Source: an uncultured Clostridia bacterium (GTDB lineage Bacteria; Bacillota; Clostridia; Christensenellales; CAG-314). Taken from it: DNA of 56,033 bases. Location of the stretch: NCBI GenBank assembly GCA_947601445.1, contig CANQGD010000006.1, positions 1 to 56,033 on the forward strand, written 5' to 3'. Shown here one piece after another: positions 1-12,300 of the stretch. A program made the position numbers and the translations under genes. Each line of letters starts with the position of its first letter. Position 1 is the stretch's first letter. The notes under the pieces were generated by a model. That model saw only the letters and a list, made by a program, of their open reading frames with translations. It was not told the origin of the DNA and made no database searches.

Positions 1-365
1 TCTTTGGTTTCATCGGACGACTGCACCAACTTGGCGGTAAAGCTTCTGTCCAACTTTATACGGTCGAATACCGCTTCTTTGTCGGAATCCGCCAACACAA
101 TGGGAATTGCCGCCACTATCGTCCGCGACTCTGCCGCAGGCGCCGCTTCCATAACAACGGGGGCGGGTTCCTGTGCCGGCTGAGGAGTCGGCACATAAAC
201 TATTACCTTTTCGGGTTCGGGTCTGGACGCCTCTTTTCTGAGGCGTCTTTCCCTGGCGCTGACTGCTATATCCGTTGCCAATAAAGCCAACAGAACAAAT
301 ACAAGTGCAGCTATGATACCCATTTCCGGAAGTGTAAAACCGGAACAAATCAATGCGTTAACCAT
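1..365 (-). CDS. Membrane-anchored protein of unknown function, overlapping the giant gene (partial, C-terminus outside window)
   Basis: 121 codons are visible and the gene continues past the window edge. The ATG at 365-363 lies inside the last codons of the giant gene, giving an 8-base overlap. A strong GAGGAGGTG ribosome binding site lies in the giant gene's final codons, so the two are probably translationally coupled. The visible product has one hydrophobic helix at about residues 13-33 (MGIIAALVFVLLALLATDIA), a basic stretch (ARERRLRKEA), a Pro/Ala-rich linker (about 55-80) and the start of a folded part ending IKLDRSFTAKLVQSSDETK. The basic residues after the helix suggest the bulk is cytoplasmic. 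From memory, the DRSFTAKLVQS phrase resembles a module in clostridial hypothetical proteins; I cannot check this. Function unknown; the gene arrangement suggests it works with the giant protein. Confidence 0.8.
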   Translation of the reverse strand, partial: MVNALICSGFTLPEMGIIAALVFVLLALLATDIAVSARERRLRKEASRPEPEKVIVYVPTPQPAQEPAPVVMEAAPAAESRTIVAAIPIVLADSDKEAVFDRIKLDRSFTAKLVQSSDETK

Positions 366-3300
366 TGTTCACCTCCTCGCCCTGTTGGGCTTGTTGGTCT
401 TGCGAACGTTTTTCTCGTCTTTTTCTCGCCAAAATCACGAAACACAACACGAGCATCCACAGCAACGAAAGCGCTAAGCCAACTGCCAATGCAAACAATA
501 TGATGTAGAATATATTCATATTGCGTTGCGCAATCCATTCTATAATCAGGTCGTCCTGCGTGCCGTCTGCCCATTCGTAATTCAGTTTGTCCTTGATACT
601 GACTACTGCACGATAGGTGCCGTCATCATTTGCGGTATTGCCCGTGATGCTGAGCAAATCTTCGTAGTAATCCTCGGGGATGAACAGATATTTTCCGTCA
701 CGGTCGACTACCGGATCGCCTGCGTAAGGTTTGATCAACCTCGCGCGGAGTATCGAGAAGTTGACTGCTTCCGTCAGATAGCCGCTGTAATTTGCGGTTT
801 CCGTTACTCTTGCGCGAACGGAATAATCACCGTAGTTGACAGGAATTTGAGTTGACCAATCATCGGTGCCGCGTACTGCGTATTCGAACACAACTCCGCC
901 GTCATATTCAGCTCCCGACTGGTATTTACCTGTTACAGTGGGCAAACTGTGACTTTGTCCGTATGTCCAATTGCCGACAACGGGTTTGTCCATTGTTACG
1001 GAAGATTTGAGAATAAAGTAGTACACAGTTGCGTGAGACGCCTCATAAGAGCCGACATTTGTGCCCTCAAACATGTAGTTGCGACTGTCTTTCAATCTAA
1101 TTTCAACGGGATAGCCGCCTTCGCGTACATCCACCACGCCTTCGGTGAAAGGCAATCCGCCTACAACTTCGATCACGCCGTTCATCTGTTGTTCGATAAA
1201 CTCGCTGTCGATGAAATGACGGGTGCCGTCATACAATACATCATGTTCGCTTGTTGCGATGTCTCCGAGAACAACGGTCTTGGGCAAAATTGTGAATTGA
1301 CATTCGATCTTGCCCGTGTTGGACGTGTAGTTGCTGCTGAGAACAAATTCTCTGATGTAGGTGCCTGCTTCCGTAGGCATTATCGTACTGCGTTCGTAAA
1401 CGGTATTACCCGTTCCGCGATAATAGATTGCGTGAGGCAAGAAGCGGTCGTTATCGGACAGATCGAGTTGCGGGAAGAATCTGAGCGCCTTTGCGTCGGG
1501 TTTGAGTTCGCCCGTTTCGGCGATAATGTCCTTACCGTCGTAACCACGGATGGAGAATTCCGGTTCGGATTCGCCATAGACGCCGTTCTTGGTCGTTTCC
1601 ATGATGACCTTGACTTCCAACTTGCTGATCGCAAAGTAAAGCTGTGCCGAGTAGCCCTTGAATTCTTCACAATCGATCCACGCGATTGCCGTATACCGAT
1701 CCGCATTGACAAGGACTTCGCGTGACCAGCCCTCGGGTGTGACATCTCTTCCGCCCGTCTTCCAGCTGATAAATTCCGATGGCGTTGCAGTGCCGCGCGG
1801 CGCGTAGAGCAGTATGAAGTCTGAGCCGAATTGGAAGAAGTGTGTTACGCCTTCCGAATAGAAGGCGACTTTTGCGCTCTCGGTGGGCGCTTGACTATAC
1901 GGGAATTCAAGTTCGGGCGAATTGGCGTCCATTCCGAAGAATTCCACGATGGTGATATTTCTGCCCTCGCCGCTGGTTGCCATGATGGAGAAGGAGAGCA
2001 GTCTCCAATCCGATCCCTCATCGGGAACCCAACAATAGTTGTTGGAATCCACAAGGTGGATACGGAACTCGTAGGTGCCTACCGACTTGGACGAGATGTT
2101 GTACTCGTTTTTGACCACAAAGACTGTGCCGTAATCCGGGTTGTCTCTTACTGCTTCGACAGCGGAGTGTTCCACGCCGTCCCAATCGAAGGTTTCCACA
2201 TGGATCAAATCGCTGAACACGCGTGCCTTGGTAACCGAGTACGTTGCGTCAATGTGGTGAATTTCTTCGCCGGACGCGTCTACCAAAACGAAGTTTTTGT
2301 TGTACGAATTGGCAGAAATCTCGGCGTCGGCAAGTGAAGCGCGAACCTGATAATTACCTGCTCTGTCGGGTGCCGAACCGAAGCGGCTTTCCGCGGTGTG
2401 GCTCCAAGTGCCGTCGAAGGATGTTCCGAAGTAGCAGTACTCCAATCTTACAAGGTTGAGGAACATATTGTGCTTTGCAGGTTCTCCGCCGTAGTAGGAC
2501 AGAACTGCCGAAGCGGGAAGTATCGTTCCGCCGAATTCTCCGCCCATAAGCGAGTCGTCGCGGAATCTTACCGTCAACTTGCGAGGAGTGATCTCAATGG
2601 GCAGCAGACTCGATTCGCATCCGGGATAATTTTCCGTATCGGGAATGACAATCTGCAATTTGTAGCTACCCACTTCGACGGGTGTGTAATCGATCTTGGT
2701 ATCGCGTCCGTCCACGGTCTTGTAGAATTGATACAATGCCGTCGATCTGCCGAACTGAGCTTCGAAGGAGAAGAATCCTTTGTGCGGTTGTACCGTCTGA
2801 TCTTCGCTTGTGCCCGCTTCGTAACCGTCATACTCCCAAGTTGCCGTGGGACTGCTTCCCGAGACAACGAGCGATACGCTGTTGGAGCGCGCTTTGCGAA
2901 TTTCGAAGGAAATATCCGCGATGTCGGAGTTGGTTGTATCCCACATATAGTTGGCGGCTATTTCTTCCGTAAGAGTGAGATGTACCGCGTAAGTACCTAC
3001 ATTTGTTCCCTTGTCTGAAACCGCCGTAAACGGAGCGTTTACTCTGTCTGTTTCAAGCAGGAAATCTTCGGCGCTTTGCATAAATGCGATAAATGCTCTC
3101 AAATCGGCTTGCGTTACGCCTTGCGCTTCACCCGTATAGTACGGTTTGAAGTGATAGCGGTCGTATGTGCTTTCGAAGGGTCCGGGATTTTCGATTTCTT
3201 CCTCAGTGAACTGTTCGTAAGCCTTTGCCTGCAAATCGGATACGGACAGCGCTTTCTTGGCGATAATGTATGCGGCTGTGCCGTTGCCGGTGATGTTGTA

Positions 3301-6300
3301 GTTTACTGCGTCTTCGCCGATAAACACAAGACGTACTTCATACAAACCTGCAACTGAGGGTTTTACCGCCGTAAATTCGCTTGTGCTTTGCTCGGAGTAC
3401 TCAAATCCGATCGTACCGCCTTCGACAATGTCGTTGAGCTCGTATTCGATCTCTCCGATTGTGACTTTTGCCGTATAGGCGTCGCCGTAGTTTATCGTAG
3501 TCGAACCGTCCTTGTCGTTTGTTACGGAAATGCCCGTGACATTGATTTCCAAAGCGGTAAGAGTGAGCGTGCCTTTGACAAACTCTATTGTGTAGTTGTC
3601 GTTTTCCCATGCGCCGTCAAGCGTATACGAGACGCCGACCATGTAGGGAGCGCTGCCGCCTACGATAGAGATCGCTATATTGAGCGCTTCTTTGTCTTGT
3701 TCGAGTATCGAATAGTCGTCTCCGACGTGCCATCTGCTTTGATCGGGGTTGGGCGCGACTGTCTTGTAGTCGGGGCTGTAAACCATGCTTTGCTCTTCTA
3801 TGATTATCGTCACTTTGCGTGATTCAACCGTCAGAGTTCCGCTTGTTACTTCCGCTGCCACAACCGCGTAGTTTGTAAGTTCTACGTTCTCGCCGATGTA
3901 GGTGATGTCGTAAGTGCCGATCGGGTCGCCGACGGAATATTCCTTGCCGCCCGCTTGCGCCTTGATTTGAAGGTTGCTGCGGAAGGTTTCTATCTGCAAT
4001 ACCCATCCCGATGTTGCCTCGTCGTCCACGGTACCTGCAATCGTGCCGTTGTACGGTTGCCTGTAACCGGCTACCAACAGAGTTATTACGCCTGCTTCAT
4101 CGCCGTAAGTTATCGTTTTGCTTTCTATGGAAACACTCAGAGTTGCGCGGGTTATTTGCAGCTCGTGTTGAACATCTGCGCCCGCATAGTTGTTGGTGCT
4201 TTCCACATAAGCGCGAATGACATATTCGCCTGCGTTTGCGGGGAATCCGAGTATCCAATCGGTTGTTTCGTAGTGACCGTCGAGCTTTTTCACCGCGTGA
4301 GCGTAACTTACCGAACCGAATGTTGCCGAAGCCGTGATTTCATAGGAAACTCCGTACTCTGCGGTGTAGGATTGTTCGGGAGTCCATTCGACGGAGTTAG
4401 CAGCCTGCAAAATCGACCAGCTGCGGCTTACGCTTTGTCCGTCGGTGGAAACCCAACGATAGTTTACAAATACTTCGTCTTCGAGAGTGAGCGTGTATTC
4501 GTAAACGCCGACATCTGTCTGCTTTGTATCGAAGCCCTGAGCTGTGTACAGATTTGCTTCGCCGAATTCTGTCAAGCTGAACGCTTCGACTTCCGCTTTG
4601 AGAAGTCCTTGCTCTTCGCCCGTGTAATACACATCGGGAATATGTTCTTTGATTTGTTCGCAGTTCAATTCCTTTTTGTTTACGATAAACGTTGCGTCTA
4701 TCGAGCCCACAAGCGTGTAGTTGGTTGCGTCCGTTCCTTCCAAAGTCAATTTGACATTGTAGGTGCCTGCATTTTCGGGCAACTCGGTGTTCATTGGCGC
4801 ATTGTCTGCAAAGTAGTTTACGCGAATGAACACATTGTCGATTGAGCTGAGCGAGTAGTTGTCCGTCAAATTCTTATTTACGTCAATATCGAATGTAACG
4901 GCTTGTATGCTGCCGTAGACGGTATCCGCGGCATTGATCTTGTCAATGTTAATCTCTTTGGCGTTGACGGTAAGCGCGCCCGCAACAAACGTGATGTTGT
5001 AGTTGCCGGTCTTTTCGCCCTTGCCGGCTGTGCCGCTGATGACATAGGAGCCGACATTGTATTTTTCCTTTTCTTCCAAAGTGATTGCGACTTCTATCTT
5101 GTCACTGCCGAACAATCCGCCGTTTACATCCAACACTTCCCAAGCGCTTTCACTTGTGTCGATTACGGGTTTTTTACCGCCTTCGATATAGTAAACCGGA
5201 TCGGGAGATTTGACGTTTACCGTGATGTCTTTGGGAGTTACGTGCAGCGTACCGGCAACGACTTCCGCTGTGTAGTTTTCAAACGGACCGCCTATCGTTA
5301 CTTCGGCGCTTATCGCTCCTGCGTAATCCTTAACATCGTCACCCGCCGTATAACCGATAATGTTGTAACGTGTTACGCTTACGAGATAGGTCGCAGCATT
5401 GTCGCTGTTCTTGTAGCCGCTAACTGTAAATCCGTTGCTGCCCGAGGCTGTTTCTCCGTAGGTAACCGTTGCGTCATTGATAGTAACGGTCAAAGTGGCT
5501 TGTTTTATCGTAAATTGTTTGTATTCGTTTACTTCGGCGTAATCGTCTGTTCCGTCCACGCTGAAACGTATCCAATACAAACCTGCATTTACGGGTTGTC
5601 CGTCGGTGTAAGAGAGAGACTTGGCTCCGGAGTCGTCGCCGAACTCTTCCACCTTGACGTATGCAAACTTAACCGTGCCGAAATCGGCATTTGCTTGGAA
5701 CACATACGAGTCGCCGTAGATGACTCCTTGCGGAACATCAATACCGGTGATGTGGTTTTCAGCGCCGAGTATCTTCCAAACGAGAGTGACTGTTCCCGTT
5801 TCGCCGTCCGTCCAAGTGTAGTTGTCCGTGTCGCGCAGATTGACGGATATGTTGTAGTCTCCTTGTTTGGTGGCTAATATCAAAGCTTCAATAACGCCGC
5901 CGTCGCCCTGTACGTACATAAACGTCCAACCTGCGTTTACTGCCGGTTGAGTTATGCTCATCAATGTACCGTCAAAGTTTTCCAACGTTATGTTTTGCTG
6001 ACTGCCGGTGTAGTAATAGCTTCCCGAGGGTACAGCGGGCTTTGCAAGTTGCTTTTTGTTGATGGTTATCGTTATGTAGCTGCCATCGATATTTCCCGTA
6101 GCGGAGTAGCACGCTCCATAGTTGTCGGTTTGCGCCACATACATACGTACGTAGTAGGTACCTGCGTTGGTGGGCAATTCGCTTACCCAGTCTCCGCCGC
6201 TGACGGGACGGTACTGCAATTGGATCTCAACGCCTTCGAGGGCTGTTCCGTTTGCTGTTTGTACCATTGCCGACGCCGAAATATCGCGAATATCGTCCGC

Positions 6301-9300
6301 ATACGTCCAGCTCGTCGTATTGCCGAAATCAACCGAAGTTGAGTCTTCGCCGACGGTGCCGTTTGTATAGATGTACTTACCGTTGCTTAGCGTCAACGTT
6401 GCGCGGGTAATATTGAACGAAAGCGTTCTTACTTTGTTTACCGTATCGGCATTTTGGTCATTATTGGTGAACCAATAGTAGTTGTAAGCGGCTTCTTCCT
6501 TCAACGTAGCCCGGAAGGTGTAAGTGCCGACATTGGTTTGAGCTGTACCTTCCGCCGTCCAACGTCCGAGCGTATCCGGCGTGACAAATTCGGAGGGTTC
6601 GTGCGGCTTGCCGTCGTACACTATTGTTTTGACGGGGATACTGTCGCCGTAGATGGGCGCGCGTTGTACGATGTAGTTACCGGCTTTCGTTTCGCCCAGC
6701 ACAAAGTTGCTCTGTGCGGCTTCGGGCAAACTTACGTTGATGGTGTATTTACCCGCTTCGACATAGCCGTCGCTGCCGAACGGCTTGCCGCTCCAAGAAT
6801 TGCCTGTGTAGCTGAGAGTCAACGCATAGGTGAACAAACTATCGATTTCTATGCCGTTGAGTGCGCTTTCATCCTCTTGTACCGCAATTGTGTATTCCGG
6901 TGTGGACAATCCCGCAGGAGTAAGCGATTGATTGTAAACGCCCGCGGTAAAGTCTCTGCCGCCGTATACCGTAACGTCGATCGTGCGCTTGTTCACGGTG
7001 TAGGCTCGCGCCGTGGTTGCCGTCTCGTTGTAGTTGCTCGTTTCGGCAACTGCCACTACCAACCAATGCTTGCCCGCATTGACGGCGATGGAGCTTCTTG
7101 CAGCCAATTGCGTTGCGGTGTAGCGCGTCCAACCGTTGGTTGCGGCGTTTTCTATCGTGTTCCAAGTGGGAGCGCTATCTCCCGTTGCCACGAAGTAGAT
7201 GTAGTAGGACGTGAGACCTGTTCCAACATTTCTTCCGCCGACGGCGGCTGTAAGCGTATACCAATCGGTGTGCATTGTGCCGTCGTAGTTCCATTCGGAG
7301 TTGCCCGAACCTGCCGCTGCCGTCAATGTCAAATCTGTGATTGCATTGATCGTAAAGCTGAACAACCTTGTTGCGTCAGATGTATCCGACCACTCGTAGT
7401 TGTTTGCGTTGGTAAGTCTTGCGCTTATCGTGGTATATGTGGCTGCATCCGTTTGTTTTACAATTGACGGAATTGTGTAAATACCTTCTTTTCCGTACAA
7501 GGACAAAGATTGATTGTTCAGTTCCGCTTCCGAAGGTCCTTGCGGCTCTCCGTTGTAAGTGTAGGTGAAGTTGTCATTGATGTACTCTTGCAATTCAGAT
7601 ACATCCAAATTAAACTTTTCTATCACAAAGCTTGTGCTTTCGGGGATAGCCTGTATGCTGTTGTTTGCAAGACCTGCTGCGTTGAGTTCCACAAATACAC
7701 GGTACGTTCCTGCGTTTTTGGGAGCAACATCCTCTTTGTATTCACGGGAGGAACCGTTTGCTCTGCCCTGCCAACTCAATTTGAAGAATTGAACAAAGTC
7801 AAATGCACTTGCGCCCGTTCCCGCTACGATGTTGTCCACCGTTGTTTCGCTGCCGTCGCGCATGAATGTTGCGGAATAGGTAACTTTGAAGTCGAGCACA
7901 TTACCGTGGTCGTAGGTAAATCCGCTGCTTTCGCCGTTCAAGGTTATTGTGACGTTGCTTATCGTAACCACGTTGACTCTGATGAGCAATCTGCCGTCGA
8001 CGAAACTCACGTCGTAGTTGCCAAGGTCGTCCGTGGAGACGGTTTCGCCCGTTACCGTGTAGACGCCGGCATTGATCGCACCGCCGTCGATGGTGAAGTG
8101 AACCTTGATGTCGTCGCTGCCGTAAATACCATAGTAACCGCTTTCCGGAGCAGCTGTGGCAGTCCAGAATTGCTTGTAATCGTCTTCCGTAGAGGATTTA
8201 TCCGCAATTGTGTAAGCCTTGTTGTTGAAATAGGTTTCGAAATTGTCGCTGATGTCGATGAGTATCGCGCGTTTTGCAACGGTGAGAGTACCGCTTGTAA
8301 CGCTGCCGTCTATCGTGTAGTCGGACAATTCGGTTCCGAGCTCATCGTCGGTTACCGTTACGGTTGCGCTAACGCTAACCGTCTCGGCTGCCTTGGTTGT
8401 GCCCTTGGTATAATCTGCCGCGCTGAAAGCGAGTTTGCCTTCGAGAGCCGTGCGGAGAGTTTCCAACAGCGTTTCTTCGTCGGTGAATTTCCAACCGCTG
8501 ACCGTGTAGTCAAATGTCGGCAAATCTTCTCCGTACACCACGCTTGCGTCTTGTACGGTGAGCGCCAACGTCGCTCTGTTGATTGTGAGCGTTACGCACG
8601 CTTCCGCTGCATCCCAGTTTTCGTGTCCCGAGCTGTCCGCGGCGGAAGTCGCATAAATGTGATACTTGCCTGCTTTTGTCGGGAATCCGTCTTGTCTGAC
8701 TGCTTCGCTCGGTTCGCTGCCGTCGTCTTGCAGCAATACATATTGATATGTTATTTCTGCGCCGAATTGCGACGTTGCGGAGAACGTTATGTCTTCGCCG
8801 TAGGTCACCGTTTGATCTTCGAAACCGTTGATCTCGTCGATGCCTTTTTCAATGGTGTAAGTGATCGTTACAGAGTTGCCGCTTCTATCAGCCCATTCGT
8901 AATTTCTGTCGTCCAACAGAGTGATGGTTACCGTGTATTCGCCTCTGTTCACGGCATGAACGTTTACAGTGTCACCTTCGATTTGAATGGTTGCGCCGCT
9001 GCTAACTGCCGCAGACATCGTTGCGCTGTTGTAACCTTCGATAATGTTGTAATGTTCGGTACCGTTGTAGGTGCACGGACCTTGGTGAGAATCTTGGGGT
9101 TGACCCAATGTGGGCACAGCCAATTTCTGCTTGGTAATCTGGAATACCGCTCCCGCAAAGGACCCGGAAATGCCTTTCTCGGACATCTCGGAAAGTTGAG
9201 CGCGTACAAGATAGTATCCTACGTCGGTAGGCAGTATCGAACTGCAAACCAATTTTTCAAGATCGTTTCTCAACTGTTGATGGTCCTTGGCACTCATCGA

Positions 9301-12300
9301 GCCGGCGTCGTACTGTGCGATACGATCCAACCATTCCTGATACTGGGATTGATCGGTGAATGTGTAATACGTGTACACTATTAACGCCGTATTGATCTCG
9401 ATGCCGAGCTGCGAGCTGCGTGGCTTGGGTGAGTTTACAGCAACGTCATACTTACCGTAAGTCCAACCCGTTATCTCCACGTGGAAGTCTACCGAGCTGG
9501 AATTGACGTTGAACGTAAGCGCGATGCTGGTTGCTTTGGTGCCGTTTATCGTCGCGACAAGCAAGTAGTCGTAAGCGTGATCGTCTGTGAGAGTGATAGT
9601 AGCGGAACCGGTGCCGACGGTTTCGAACTTCATTACCATTTTTGCACCGTCCCAAACCGCATTATCATGTGCGTCCGCTCCGGCAAAGGTATAGGCGGTT
9701 ACTTCCATTATGTCGTTTATGAAGCCGATAAGCTCGTTTTCGCCTTTACCGCCTTCGACCGTGGACAAGTCGATAGAAGTAGACTCGAAACGCAACTCAA
9801 TTTCTTTCGGAGTGATCTTGTATTCGAGCGAAGTGGATTCTCGCGCGTCGGCAGACGAACCGAACTTGTAGTCGTACTCGCCGTTGTCGTTTGTTTGCAA
9901 CGTGATAGTGACGTTGTAGTCACCCACGCGTTGCGGAGTACCGCTAAGCGGCGATCCGCCCGCCAATTGTCCCGTATAGGAGAGTACTGCGTCGGGATTG
10001 TGTCCGTCTACCGTGTTGGTATACACGGGTACCGCCGGAATATCCTTGTAGGTGTTGTAATCGCTACCACATTCGAATACGTTGTCTGAGACTGTCGCGG
10101 AAATGTAGCGCGTTACCACTTTCATAGTGCCCGTAACGACGTTGAGTGTGTAGTCGCGGAAGAAGTTGCCGTCTTCCTTGTTGGCAATATCCAACGTGAA
10201 CACGTCGCCCGCATGAGATTCGCCGGGAGTGTACGGTGTGATGCCGTCCTTCATTGCGGAGAACGTATACTTAGCAAGCGGAGACAAGCCGCTGCCGTCC
10301 GTACTTACCCAACCGGAATAGTTGACTGTTACGTAGTCTTCCAAATTGTCGCCGTAGGTGATTTCGCCGTTTTGGTTAAACGGACCGCCATGCATGACGC
10401 CCACCGTGACGGTAAGAGTTGCGCGCTCGATCACGTAAATACCGGCTTTGTTGTTGTACGTATCGCCCGCTTCGCCGTTCCAATCACCTTCGAACGTTAT
10501 GTCGTAGTTCGTGTTGGCGTAAGACGGGGTCAGACGGTGTTGTCCCGCACCTGTGCGGTTGGTTGCGTCGTACTTGCCGGCGGCGATTGTGCCGTCCACG
10601 GCGAAACTGACATTAAGACTGGCTTTTGTGTCGCCGTTGTTCGGCAGCCCGATGTCGCTCGTAATCTCGAACAGTTCGGTTGGGACAAACGAAGGCGCAT
10701 TGCCGTTGTAAGTCATTTTCGCTTTGAGGTCGTTGTTGCCGTTTGCAATAGTCAAAGTGATTGCGCGTTTGTCAACCGTAAGCGTTCCCGTTTGCGAATT
10801 GAGTATCAGATTGTAGTTGTCTGCGGAAAGCTGTCCATCATTGACATTGATTGTAAAGGTCGATCCCGCGGGCGAATTGATACCGTAACCACCGAGTGAA
10901 CTCGAAGTTGCGCTAAACAATGTCGCTGTGGCGGTGGGTATGCCTTTTATCACGTTTTCCGCAGTTTCGCTGTTGACAAATCCGCCGTTTGTCGTATATT
11001 GTCCGCTCGCGGATTCGCTGAACAGCAGACCGATCTCAATCGACGAGAATGGTTCGCCGTAGGTGATGTTTTTATCCTCCGCCTTTACGTACAAATCTTT
11101 CTTATTGATTGTGTACGTAAATGTTATGGGACTATTATCGTCGCTTGTGGCGCTCCACATATAGTTGTCCGACTCAAAGGAGACAACAACCTTGTATTCG
11201 CCGGCATTGGTCACTTTCCATGTCCACTTGCCTTCGGCGAATGTTGCTATACCGTCGGACGGTTGTCCGTTGAAGGTGATGTTGAGAATGTCTTTACTTT
11301 CGTGATCCTTACCCTCGGTGTAACCCGTTACGATAAAGGCAAACGGATTTCCGTCATAGACTTGGCTGTCTTTGTCGTTTGCAAACGCGGGTTTGGTTAT
11401 CGCCTTGCGGGCAATTGTAAAGTCTGCCGTGTTGCCGGTGTGGTGCGTAAATACCTTTTCATCAGCCGTTTCGAGTTTAATTACCAATTGATAGTTGGCG
11501 TTGTTGCAAGTTACCGTTACGGTGTAGTGACCTGCGGAAATAGCTTTGTCCGCCGGTTCACCGTTGCGTTGATATGCGTAGCTGAATTCGAAGTCTTCCG
11601 CATCCGCCGTAATCACCTTGTGGTCTTTGGAGCCGGAGCCGTCCATATCTGCGCTTGCAACCACGCGGTACTCGTCAAGATAGTAGACTACGTCTTTGTA
11701 TACGCCGCCTTCCGCATGCTTTGCGAAGTCGCCGCCCTGCTGCTTGCTTTGCAGTTCGATGGAAACGTCTATCGGCTTGGGGGTAATCTTCATTTTTGTG
11801 GACGCCGTAGAAGCAATATAGTCGGTACTTGACGCTTCCAAAGAAACGCGATAGGTGCCTACGTTTGTGGGAGCGTCTTGCGTTCTCGCATCAAACTCGC
11901 CGCTTTCGTAATCGCCGCTTGACAGCGTTTCATACCAAATGGTAAAGGTGATACTGCCCGAAACACTCGTCATTGTTGCCTTTTTCTGCGTACCGTCATA
12001 AACCAAATCGCTTGGCAGCGTGGGTTTGACGTTGATACGGGCAGGATTGATTGTATAGTTGCCTTCTATGAAAGTGACGTCATAGTTTTGGGCGTGCAGA
12101 TATTTGTCACCGTCTTTGGCGGTATACTGAGTGCCCTTAATCTTGTACGGCGTCGAATGAGCATGATTGGTACCCAATTCAAGCGAACCTTTGCCGTCGG
12201 AATTGAAATTGATTGCTTCGGTTGTGTAGGAGAATACGTAGTTGTCGTATTTGTTGGTGACGTAGTCTCCACTAACCAGCGCGCTGTTCGTAGCTTTTTC

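Noticed and set aside
1..1000. LPXTG-type sortase signal at the C-terminus of the giant protein
   Set aside because: No LPXTG-like motif precedes the C-terminal helix. The anchor is a plain membrane helix with a longer basic and Gln-rich tail.
3262..9133. Could the regular repeats in the giant gene be a CRISPR array or a recent tandem duplication?
   Set aside because: The repeats exist at protein level only and are strongly diverged in DNA. There are no identical short repeats with spacers and no cas genes.
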